A stretch of DNA of 64,000 bases from Apus apus. Taxonomy: Eukaryota; Chordata; Aves; Apodiformes; Apodidae. The position numbers and the translations under genes are program-made. Below, piece by piece: positions 49,120 to 62,100 of this stretch. The stretch is from assembly GCF_020740795.1 (NCBI RefSeq), contig NC_067312.1, forward strand, positions 59,706,405 to 59,770,404, given 5' to 3'. Positions within the stretch are counted from its first letter, which is position 1. Each line of letters begins with the position of its first letter. Under the pieces are notes generated by a model. That model saw only the letters and a list, made by a program, of their open reading frames with translations. It ran no database searches and was not told the DNA's origin.

Positions 49120-49790
49120 CCCCTGTGGCACCCAGGGCGGCCGCCGGGCACTGCTCCTGCAGCACTGCCCCTGCCCTGCCCCACCGCCCGCGGTGCTCGC
49201 ACGGCTCTTTCTCACCGGCTGTTTTGTTGGTTCCCCCCCCGCCCCCTCCGCCTCAACTCCCCTCTGCTCGCCTGGCACTTTTGGCCTTTCGTAAGCAGGC
49301 TGTTCCCGAGGTGCCGCCAGCTTTGCCGAGAGGCTCAGGCGGATCCTTAGCTGGCTGGAACCCCGCTGCTCGGCACGGGCCAGCCCGCAGGACGCCCCGC
49401 GTCCCCCCGGGCCGCCGCCCGGACAGAGCAGATCACACTTGAAGAGGAAAACCTTGTTATAACCTATATGCCACAGGAGGGACAGAGAGGGAGGAACAGT
49501 AACGAAGGCGAAAGTGAGGGTGAGCAGCCCCCCGAGAGCGGCAGGAGCGGGGCAGGGAGGCCGCGGGCCCGCCCGGGGCGCGGCGGGGGCAGCGTGCGGG
49601 GACGAGGCGTCTCCCCCCGCTGCCGCCGCCGGCTTCGAAGCGCTCGGGAAAAGCGCTGCGCTGTATTTCTGTCTTCGGGGCTCGGTAAGAAAGGGACAGA
49701 TTGGAGCTAGCGGCTGCCTTTGCTGGCTCTCGCTCGCCTGGCATACGCGGCGCTGAGGAGGCCATGAGGTCTGCTAGCTGAAGGGCCGGC
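49120..49790. promoter_or_regulatory. Orphan CpG island between LVRN and ARL14EPL
   Basis: CpG-dense stretch (for example around 49380-49430 and 49550-49640) in an AT-rich setting, 5 kb after LVRN and 7 kb before the ARL14EPL start codon. Good donor-like sites exist on the + strand (GAGG|GTGAGC at about 49519 and CTCG|GTAAGA at about 49685), which would suit a non-coding first exon of ARL14EPL or of a long non-coding RNA. No coding sequence is recognised; the open frames here are GC-driven. Confidence 0.5.
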
Positions 49791-49849
49791 GGGGCCTGCC
49801 CCTGGCAGGACCACCGGCAGCATTTGCAGCCTTCTCTGGTGAAAGGTGT

Positions 49850-52790
49850 TTTGTTCTCCCCTTGTGCTTCACAAGCCTTTCACAGCGTCTTCGGCTTGGC
49901 GTCTTTGCCACTAAATGTGCTTTTCCTCTGGCAGTTCTACCATCCGTCCCCTTCCCCACCTCATCTCCCCCCGCCTCGGTTCCTAATGTGAACATCCAGA
50001 AAGCAGAAGAGTCAAAACCCTTCATAAACCTGGCGGTTCAGAAAAAAATGGGGGTGAGGGGAGGAGAAAGAGAAGGAAATTAATTATAAAATGAGAGGAG
50101 CACCCCGAAGACCTCACTCTGTGTTAACGTTTTGACACTGGAATTGTAGAGCCCCAGGAACTGTTTCCTGATGGGAATATTACAGTTTAATTTTTAACAC
50201 TGAAAAATGTATTTTCTTTTTTAAATTTATTTTTGTACGGGCTGCAGGGATGGTACTGAGCACACTGCATGGCAGAATGCACTAAGGACTACAAGGAGCA
50301 GTTAGCTTGACATTGAATAATGGCCGGGAAGCTTAAAAAATACTTAATGAATCTGTAACTAGGTACCTGCTTTTCTTTCTCCACTCTCCCCACACCCCCA
50401 GTAATAGGGACATTTGTGTCATATCTCCAGAGGCATATTTACAGTCACCTCACGGTGACAGCTTATGGTGAAGAAGACTTGTCCCTGAGGGAACCATTAG
50501 GAGTTTCACCACCAGAATAAATCTAAGTATCACATAAGATTTTAATCTACATGTACATCCTCACTAACTCATAGCCTAACACCCACCCACTAAAAACTAC
50601 TCAGAGTAGGTTGCAGGCTGCAGGTTACCATGTATGCCATGATAAGCAAATATCATAACTTATGCACAAACAGTTCAGAAAAGGCTCAGTTATACATGTA
50701 TAAGTATTAGCAAAATTAAAGGAGATAGTAAGCTTAAGGGGGTTTAATTACAAATTTTGTATAGTGTTTATAATTGCTGTTTTCTCTTAAAATTTGGAGA
50801 ATTTCTCTTAGAATAGGGATAAATCAGAAGAAGATTAGAAAAAATAATACAGCAGTATAAAACCGATTGCGAGTTTTTGTTCGTGTTTTGCTGTTGTATG
50901 AATACCTTGGAGATTGTAATATTTTTTTCCCTTGAGGGATTTCTGTTTTGTTTTTAATGACAAGGGAAACAGTCAGTGGAACAAAATGAAGGTACATGTA
51001 GCAGCATTTAAATAACCTAGCTAAAGTCTGTTACCAGAATGTTTCATCAGCTTTTGGTTTTAAAATTGTTTGGAGGGAAAGCAAATAATATGGTAAATAA
51101 TAAACTTGCTTGCCCTCTGACTAGGTTCTGAAATGCCTCCAAGAATGGATAGATAGAGCTGATGAAGGTAAAAAAGACACATTGGACTAGCTGTCTAAGC
51201 CAAACAGGAGAATCTATAAGACCTGACAGCTCTGGATGTTTATTAGGGTTTAGCTGTGTTCTAGGGAAGAGTAATGAAAGCCGTAAGTGATTGCAGTGTG
51301 CTGGAAATGGGCATTTGGAGGTATAGGAGGAGGCTGAGTTATCTCCTCTAGTGCAACAAACAATCCTGAAAGGCATCAAGCTGAAATGTGAGGTTGCATC
51401 GTCAATTTAGCTATTGGGGAGCATATTTATTTGATGACTTTTGACTGTTGGAGATGGTAAGCAGAATCTAGAGTGTTTTGTCTAAAGTGGTAAATTATTC
51501 CTTTACTACATCCAGGTCCTAAAAAAAACCCAAAACAAAATAAAACCCAAACCACTCAATTTTTGTAAAATGCAGTAGTTATTACAGGATTTTTTTGTTT
51601 ACTTGCCTGTAAGAAAAAAAAGCTCTAACAAATATATTTGCCCTGTGAACGCACCGCAGATGCAAGTAGTAAATGAGGACTCTCATCCCAGTTTATATTA
51701 TTTCTCAATTTCCACTTTGTGTCAAGTAATATTTAAAAGCCATAATTAACGATACAGAAAGTGTGAGGTCCTTTAGGACAGTTACCTGGCACTGTCTTCA
51801 GCCTCCTTCTCTGGGGAGCACTATTTTGATTATTTGTCTTCTGTTTCAGTCACTCCAGGGCTGATGTCATACTTCCACTACTAGAGCAATTGTGCAGCAG
51901 TAAATCTGTGCTGTGCCAGCTGCTTCCTTTGGTAAGTAAAATTTAAAATTCTGGAGATCCTCCTTTCTCTCTGAGCTGACCATAGCCCTTCAGGTTTTCT
52001 GAAGGTAAGTCTGGCCAATCTCTTCTGTTTATTGCATGACAACCAAAAGATACGTGATTTTATAATTATCTCTTGGAGTTCAGCTAAAGGCTCCCTCACT
52101 CCCAGGTATGGCAGAAAGTCTCTTGGTTTGGAAGGGAAAACTCATGAGGATTTGTTTTATTTTACTGGGAGAGGGCTGGATTTTCTCCTTCAGACTTCTG
52201 TCACAGAATGGGCCATTGCTCTATGAACATGTTTATCAGTCTTCTGGAAAACCAGCTGAGTTACAAGAGACGACAGCTATTGCTGTTTTTCCCAGCTGGC
52301 TTCAAGGCCACCTTCTGAACAGACATGCACATTTGGGGCCAGGAGAGAAGGCACAGACTAGTTGCTAATGGCCCTTCCACATCTTTACAGCCCTGTCCAT
52401 AGTTGATCCTGAGGGACACTAATTTATTATCATCCTTAATTTGGCTGGTAGTAGATGTCCTATAGAGATTTCAGTATGCATACATCAATGTGCCACAAAG
52501 CTGACAGTCATCTCTGCAGAACTAGGCTATAAGGAAGAAAGACGGGATAATTGCAATAGGTCAGTATAATCCACATAGGCATAGGGGGGTGAAAGCTACA
52601 GGGACAGCATCTTGTTTTGCCCTGGTGAAAGTGATGAATGTGCTTACAGATCTCAGCCAGAAAGTCCCCAATGGCACAAAAAAATACAACTTGAAAAAAA
52701 TTTGCATTCACTCTGGTGAGCCCTGCAGAGATACCAGCTCTAGGATCCTGCGATCTAGCAACCTGAAGAACCTGGAGTGCTGATCACTAC
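49850..52790. other. Intergenic region before the ERV
   Basis: AT-rich, no gene, no tail of a known repeat that I can place. Several short open frames have no protein-like character. Confidence 0.55.
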
Positions 52791-52799
52791 CAGCCACAG

Positions 52800-53456
52800 T
52801 TTTAGCCAATAACCAGGTGACAGACGCTCTCTGTTATCTCCCTGCTACCCTCCCAGGGGCAGATTAAAAGGGGGATAAGGGAGAAAAACTTTAAGGTTGG
52901 AAAAAAACCCCTAGAATAGGTTTAATGAAGCAGTAGTAATCATAATGATGAATTACAAATATGTACAAATATGTAAATATGGAACCGACAATCCCATTGG
53001 TAATTCCTTCCCAACTAGAAAAATCCCAAACTGGACTTAGCAGTAGATGGAGGTGCCTGAGTCCAGGGTCTCAGTGGTGGTCCACAAAAACCTTGGAGCA
53101 GCTGAGCTGGTCCTACTCAGGGAAGCAGGGGAAGGCCGTCTGTCTCAGTGAACAGTGTCATTCTCTGGCAAGAAAACAGGGTGCAGGAACACCAGCAGCA
53201 CAGGGAGCAATAACAAACACACAAACCCCAATCCAGCCAGGACACCAGTCAGAGCAGAGCTCCCTTAGGAGCCATTTTATACTGAGAGCCATGGGTGGGA
53301 AGACTGTGATCAGCCCATTGCAGACCTAACTGTCCTGCCCACAGGCACAGCTGCTCCGCTCCTCGTAACCGACTTTGCAACCGGCAGCAGCTGCGAGGTC
53401 CCGGGATGTCTGAGGTTTGTAGGCCGTTTTTATCCTGGTACTCTCAAACCAGGACA
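52800..53456 (-). mobile_element. ERV 3' LTR (left edge uncertain)
   Basis: Read on the minus strand, a purine-rich tract (AAGAGGAGGAT, 53467-53457) is followed directly by TGTCCTGGTTTGAG at 53456. That is the usual polypurine-tract/LTR junction and a known style of avian LTR start. The LTR body lies to the left. I cannot place its CA end; the figure given is an estimate. No second copy of this LTR start is seen on the other side of the pol remnant. Confidence 0.5.
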
Positions 53457-53519
53457 ATCCTCCTCTTATTCCTTACCATGTGTTTTTTATAACTATATAC
53501 AATATAGTTAGATACAAAA

Positions 53520-55835
53520 ACTTCATACAATTTGAACTTACATTTTCTCAGCCGAAGTCAAATTCCCCTGTGGTGTACACAGGACCTCACCATCCTCCTG
53601 CATCACCCACCAGGTTTGTCCAGGGCTTTGAGCAGAGGCAACCCCATGGATGGGTTTGCTTTTCCCTAGGGGTGAAGAAATCCACACAGCTTTTCTGAAC
53701 AGGTTCCTTTCATGTACAACAGGGGTTTTATCCCTTTCAGTGTATGTAAAAGATCTGATTGGGCAGGGCCAGCTACATTGATTGATCCACTGGTATCACC
53801 TAGCCAGGTATCTTGTGCTCAATGTTTGTCCCAGTTTTTTGAAGTTCTACCATCCATTGCTCTCAGGGTGGTTTTTAGCAAGCCATTATGATGTTCAGTC
53901 TTTCTGGAGGCTGGTGCATGATAAAGGATATGGTAGATTCACTCTATACCATGCTCTTTGGCTCAGTTAGCTATTAGGTTGCTTTTATCTGACTCAATAC
54001 CACCTGGGGTCCCATACTGCCATAAAATTTGTCTTTCAAGGCCCAGTATTACGGACAGTGGCATGAGGCACAGGATTGTTTCCTGCCATCTGGTGCTTAC
54101 TTCTTCCATTGTAGTCTGAGTGAGTGTGTTTAAATCAATCTACCAGGCCTCTCCATATTTATATTTAAGCCAGTATCCCTCATATCACAAAGATTTTAAC
54201 CATCTGGCCTGCTTAATGGCATCACAAGTATTACACTTGTGGATAACCTGGTTGATAACATCCATGGTTAAATTCACCCCTTGGTCCCTGGCCCATCTGT
54301 AAGTTCCATCTTTTCCTTGATGACTGGAAGCATCATGAGCCCACAAAGCTAAAAATAATTCACCTTTGTTTTCCCAATCTAAATCAATTTGGAACACCAT
54401 AGCAGGCTGATCCGCCTGATGGCTTTTTCCATGCTCCTTAGAAGCCCAGTTTTTGGGCATATGGGCAACTTTTAGACATGTAGACATATTGTACTTTCAT
54501 CAGGAATTTATCCATCTGGGCAGCAATATCCTGCCACAGGTCAGCTGCTCAGACCCTCCCACTGCCAGTTATCCTGTTTCTGCCTTTTCAGCCACCCCCA
54601 TAAAGTATGAGCTACTGTCCAGGAATCAGTTGGTGTTCTGGTAAAGTAGTGGCCACTTCTGCTCAACAATTTCTAGGGCCAGCTGGAGGGCTTTGGCCTC
54701 TGCAACTGGCTAGATTCACCTTGTCCCTCCTTTGCTTCTGCAGTGTGTCAAGTAGGGCTCCATACTGTGACTCTCCATCTCTGCTGGTTCCCTACAAGAC
54801 AGCAAAATCTGTTGGTGAAAAGAACATAGTATTTATCCTGATCTGAGAGGTCTTTATATGTGGGGGCTTGTCCCTTCAACTTAATTCTCTTAACAGCAAA
54901 CCTGGCTTCCAACAAAAGGTGGATTATCTCCTTACCTTTCTCAAAGACTTCTCTGCTCTGTTGCCCAATGCAATGGTATAATCGATGGACTGAAGGTTCA
55001 GAACTCCACCCTCCTCCAGTGCAGTGGCAGATAGGTGGGCTGTGCTTCTGCCCAGGAGGCAGTTAGTTCCAGGTGTACTGGATGCCCCTCCAGGTGAAAG
55101 CAAACTGGGGTCTGTGCTCTGCTGCTAAGGGAATGGAGAAAAATGCATTAGCAACATCAAGCACGGCATATATTTTTTCTGCTTAGAGCTCTAGTTCTTA
55201 CTGAACTTCCAGCATGTCAGGCACAGCAGTGCTCATTGGTGGTGTTGCATCATTCAAGCCACGGTAGTCCACAGGTAATCTCCGTTTTCCACCAGACTTC
55301 TGCACTGGTCTGTTGAGAGGTGAGCAAGCCTGGCTGATGACTCCTTGGCTGTTTAATTGACAAAACAGGTAGTGCATGGGGAGCAGGGAGTGTCTGTTGG
55401 TCCTGTATTGCCAGCGATGGCCTATGACAGCTGCTGTTGGCACTTTTTGTTCCTCTACCTTTTTCAGGTCATATGAAAGTCTGGGCAAGTTAGACAGCTG
55501 CTTAATGCTGTTGGTCTCCACAGCTGCTACTCCAAAGGCCCACTTACACCCTTTCAGATCCTTAGAATACCCTTTGTGGAGAAATTCTATGCCAAGGATG
55601 CACAGAGTGTCTGGACCAGTCACAAGCAAGTGTTTTTCCCATTGTGCCCAGTCAAGCTCACCTCAGACAGGTGATACTACAGACAGGTTTTGTCAGTCTC
55701 CTGTAACTTTGCAAATGGTGATGGATTCTTTCCCTACATGCTTTGACGGTATGGGGGTGCACTCTGTGCTGGTATCCACCAGGGCACTGGAAGAACTCCA
55801 GAACAGCTTAAATATTTCTGATGGTGTTTCGGGTT
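53520..55835 (-). pseudogene. Endogenous retrovirus pol remnant (protease, RT, integrase)
   Basis: Minus-strand retroviral pol, broken by stops and frame changes. From its 5' side: a protease active-site segment near 55785-55770, where the usual DTG reads DTS, ending in a stop near 55695; the start of reverse transcriptase with VDYRGLN near 55265 and further RT-like sequence to about 55070; a degraded RNase H-like stretch; then an integrase with its HHCC zinc-finger region (54490-54185, pattern H-x3-H ... C-x2-C) and core/C-terminal parts down to about 53530. RT and integrase are only about 0.7 kb apart, too close for a full RT-RNase H, so an internal deletion is likely. No env is seen between integrase and the LTR. 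It is an old, non-functional copy. Plus-strand open frames here are shadows. Confidence 0.8.
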
Positions 55836-55839
55836 AAAG

Positions 55840-56793
55840 TCTGAGGCACTGGAACTGCATATATTGCATAAAAAGTTTTAACAAGGCAGCTTCATGGGAT
55901 AGGTAAAAAGACATAGCTAATATCCATCCTGAACTGTTGCCACCAGTGTGTTACCAGCATTTCAGTGTGACAGGGGAGAGGTGATAGGTGATATTTGTAG
56001 GACAGACTCACAGAACCCACAGTTCTCCCTGGACGCTTTGACAGCAGAGAGAGTGATGCACTTTTTTTCCTATTAAACCTGAAAACCAGACATTCTATTT
56101 ATACACAAAACCTGATGCAAAGCTAAGACTGAGATTTAAAAGCCAATAAGTTTTCTTTTCGTCCATTGGCTGAAGTCTCCAGGAAGAAAATTGTGAATTT
56201 GCAAGGAATAGGCTAGTTGCTGTGCTCACAGCTCTGACATACGCTTTGGATGTCTAGGAATAACGTCGGGGAATATGCGCAGGCCACTCCTGCTCCGCTG
56301 CAGGAGCCTTGCAAAGGAACCTCAGCTGGGACAACAGTGCCACCTGCTGCTACGCGGGGTGACGGCGCCTGTTCGCTCGTGCGCATTTGCACTGCGGGCG
56401 GCCGGTTGCTTTCATGTGGTCTGTGAGAACACCAATTCTAACCTTTCAGTAAGGGTGACAACGCAATGGAGCGGTGTCAGTCACAGATTCAGAGTGGACA
56501 GCATACCTTTCGGTTTTTTCGTGTTACTTATGCACTAGAGATTTTCTGATGTTTGCTTAACGAAAAATAAAGAGTGGCTTTGGTGATACAGCTTTTATGT
56601 TGCATTATTTTAATACCATTTTAAAATTGAGGCTGATATTGAGTCACTTTTGTTCTGCATTTGCTGTTGGTTAAGAAGACATAAATCCTAGCATGGGTAT
56701 CACCTGCTTAACTTTAAAACTTAACTTAGAAGTCTGTGGATCTCTTTATGTGTCTCACACATATGTATGTATATATTTCACAAGGGTGATCAA
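55840..56793 (+). promoter_or_regulatory. ARL14EPL: Candidate ARL14EPL promoter and 5' UTR
   Basis: Two CCAAT boxes face each other (CCAAT at 56143-56147; its inverse ATTGG at 56165-56169). A small CpG cluster follows at 56255-56470, with two NRF1-like half sites (ATGCGCAGGC near 56274 and GTGCGCAT near 56379). Together they lie 300-650 bases before the coding start. The CpG cluster also holds a spliced-like GCTGCAGG and an 87-codon open frame (56275-56538) that would act as an upstream ORF if transcribed. Promoter status is inferred. Confidence 0.4.
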
Positions 56794-59076
<2,283 letters not shown>

Positions 59077-59112
59077 TGTTCTGGTAAAAAAATTATTCTT
59101 TCTTCACGTTTT

Positions 59113-59118
59113 ATTAAA
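59113..59118 (+). other. ARL14EPL: ARL14EPL polyadenylation signal
   Basis: ATTAAA 37 bases after the stop codon (TTTTATTAAAGTAAATC). This would give a very short 3' UTR; a longer form is possible. Confidence 0.5.
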
Positions 59119-59139
59119 GTAAATCTTGGCTTTATGAAT

Positions 59140-62100
59140 TATGTCTAGTGAAGTACCTGACAGTGATGCTTGTGCTTCTTTATTGCGGCTTAACTAGCAG
59201 ACTTCAACCTTACCCATTAAGTAGAAGTAGTAGAAGTATGTATTACTTCAAGTCAGTTTTTTCTTGCTGAATTCTCTGCAGTCAGTTGGGGTTTTGTTTG
59301 TTTGTTTGTTTGTTTTTACAGCATATGGTATACTCAGCCTTGATCGGTCTTTAATTATATAGCTAGAAGTAAATGGACTGGATATTTTTGCCTATGGACA
59401 GAAAAATCTCTTCAGTGTCAGGAGTTTCCTTTTACTGCAAGACACAATAGATTTAAAATATGGTAACTTACACCCTGCATTCTTTCAAGGTAGCTATTCT
59501 CATTCATGGTGGGCACTCACACCCTTTTTGAGGAGTGAGGGTCCCCTCAGGATCTTGAAGGGTGAAAGGCTACAGGTTGCCACAGGCAACGTGCAGGAGC
59601 ATGCTGCTAGCAGGGCAGTCATTCCCTGGGCCTTGTGCTTATTGGTCTTGAGGAGACTCTCCCAACTTTGAATGTGGTACTTCCTTTCTTGCCTTCAGGA
59701 GCCTATTCTTTGTGGACCAAGACCTTCTGCTCCAAGGCAGAGATATTTCCCAGTAAAAGAACTTGCTGAACAGATTCCAAGAATCCCTTAACATCACAGT
59801 ATCCTCTGACTTTGGTATCTTGGAAAGACTAGTTGCTTCTCTCAACTAATGGCACATCAGCACTTAAGCTTGTAGCATAAAAACACCCAGTACAAAAGAA
59901 CTTCAAAGGCATATTTGCTGTGGTGGTTAAAACAGTCTGTTTGGCAGTCAGATCTGGTGCTCTTCTCCCAGCACCAGGTAGACACCACTGCTTCTATAGT
60001 ATCATTTGACTTGTGTTGGGAGTCCAAATAGTCCACCTAATCTCTGAGCTATTTTTCTTAAGGTAGGTGGAAATGCAGCCAGTGTAGTCAGGGATTCTTT
60101 TTCCATGTGCCACAGACTCATTCTGAACTTGATTGAATAAGCAGCTCTTCAAGAAGCTAAAGCTGATTTAAATGGACAGGAAGGTGGCAGACTTCCTTTG
60201 AAATAATCTCAAAATCTGAAATGGACAGGTTTGAGTTAGCTTTGCTTTCTTTCCACTAAAAGGCAAAACCCCATATAGTTTCTCAAGTGGTTTCCTGTGG
60301 TAAGGCTACACGTTAATTCCTTTGAGTAACGAGAATAAACCTAGATTGGTGTGAATCTTTGGAATCCCATTATGGAATTAATTGATTGTGCCTCTGTCAC
60401 AGTCATAGCTACATGCAAATTATAAGAGAACTCCATCACAAACACACTTAGAAGAACTTGGGAAAATAGAGCACAAAACCAGAAAACACAGAAGTGAGAA
60501 CCAAGATAAGGATAATTAAATAAGATGTTGCATAGGCAGTTCTGCTGTGGTTTGAGAATGACTCTTTATTGTTGCAATGATCCTGTAAACTTTTCCCCCA
60601 ATTCCAAATGAGCAGCTGACAAGTGCAGAAGCCTAATCTGTATTATGGCACTTGTACATGGGAGGGAGGAAAGAAAAAGACCAGTGTCATACATGTTTTT
60701 ACTGATTGTGAAACTTAGTGGTAGATACATGTTATATGAAAATAACAACAGAGTGCCCACATCTGATAGTTTTTATTAGGAATTACATAATACTACAGTG
60801 CATAACATTGTGGTTTTAAATAAATTGATTACCAGAACAGGCAGAGAACTTTTCCTAGTCTCTTATGAAATTGTCCTTTCTCCAGATTACACTAGATCAT
60901 CTTTTTTACCTTGTAAGATATCAGTCTCAACAGAATGTTTTTTCCCTGTAGAATAAGTTTGCTTTAGAAAGCTAATGTTTAAAAATGGGGAAGCAGACCA
61001 ACCAACTGTTCCATAAGGTCCACTGGTCATTCTTCTCTCTCCCACCCTGATTATGTAGGTTGAACAGTCTGTGACACTGTCAGTTTCCTTTGCCTGTCTT
61101 TTCCTTCTCCATTTGGCTGCTTTTTTCCTGGCTACCAGTAATCCCACTGGTGGCTTAAGGAAAGATGAAAGCACAGGTACATGTTAAAGTGCAGCCTAGC
61201 TAAGATACCAAAAATTGATTAAGTTTGCTTAATTTTATTTTGTTGTGCCTTCTACTGTGTTTCCCTTATTTACAATCCATATATATCTGGAAGAAGATAG
61301 CCACCCTCTGCTTTATTGGATTTTATTACTACAAAAAATCAATCTCATGTAAATTAATAATGTGTTCCTGTACAAATTTTTGTGAGGATAAGGGCTGTTG
61401 GTTCTCTACTAACCTTCTCTGTGCTTGGGCATTGTCTTACTGAGATCCTTTTGATTCCAGAAACTCTACTGTGCATCTCCTGCCATTCACAAACTCGAAA
61501 ACTCAGAAAACAAAACAGAGCTATGCACAGCATCTTGTTTGCCTTCATTGCACTCCATTAGACTTTTAGGCAGAAAGTAATCCACTCAAGACACTCACTA
61601 TTTAACTATCTGTCTATACTTCTCAATATCAGCTGTGACAGCTCTGAGAAAAAAAAACAGCTGTCCTTGCATATTGCATTGAATACTTACAGCTGCTCCT
61701 AAAACCACAGCCAATTTGAAGGAAATATTAATTAAATTATAATAATATGGCTCAGAAGAGGTCACACTGAAGGGGAAGGTCACTAAATATGACTTTAAAG
61801 ATGTGAAGGTGTACTTAAGACAATGAATGCCAGAGGCTTTAGCAGACAAGTGGAGAGATGAGAGTTTTGAGAAGGCAGCCCACAGCTGTACTGGCCCACT
61901 CCCGTGTCTGCCTCTGCCGATAAATGGGTAAATTATGCTGACTTTCTCTTGCTCCATCTTTGCAAATCCTTCATGTGAAGTTCCACAATGAAAACTTATA
62001 ATTTTTTTATATATATATTTATGTAAAGGCTCCATGTACCAATCTACAATTAACTATATAATGTAGGATTTCTGAAGCACAGACTAGGAATACAATAGAT

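Noticed and set aside
48767-49442. Overlapping open frames of 117-175 codons at the 49-kb CpG island
   Set aside because: They lie partly in a repeat and partly in GC-rich DNA, overlap each other in several frames on both strands, and have Pro/Ala/Arg-biased translations.
55376-55837. 153-codon + strand open frame
   Set aside because: It is the complement of the minus-strand ERV protease/RT region.
56325-56365. Possible CTCF site (GCCACCTGCTGCTACGCGG)
   Set aside because: The core departs from the CTCF consensus at several fixed positions, so I do not call it.
61598-62035. 145-codon minus-strand open frame
   Set aside because: No recognisable domain, no promoter, splice or conservation support, and AT-rich composition typical of a chance frame.
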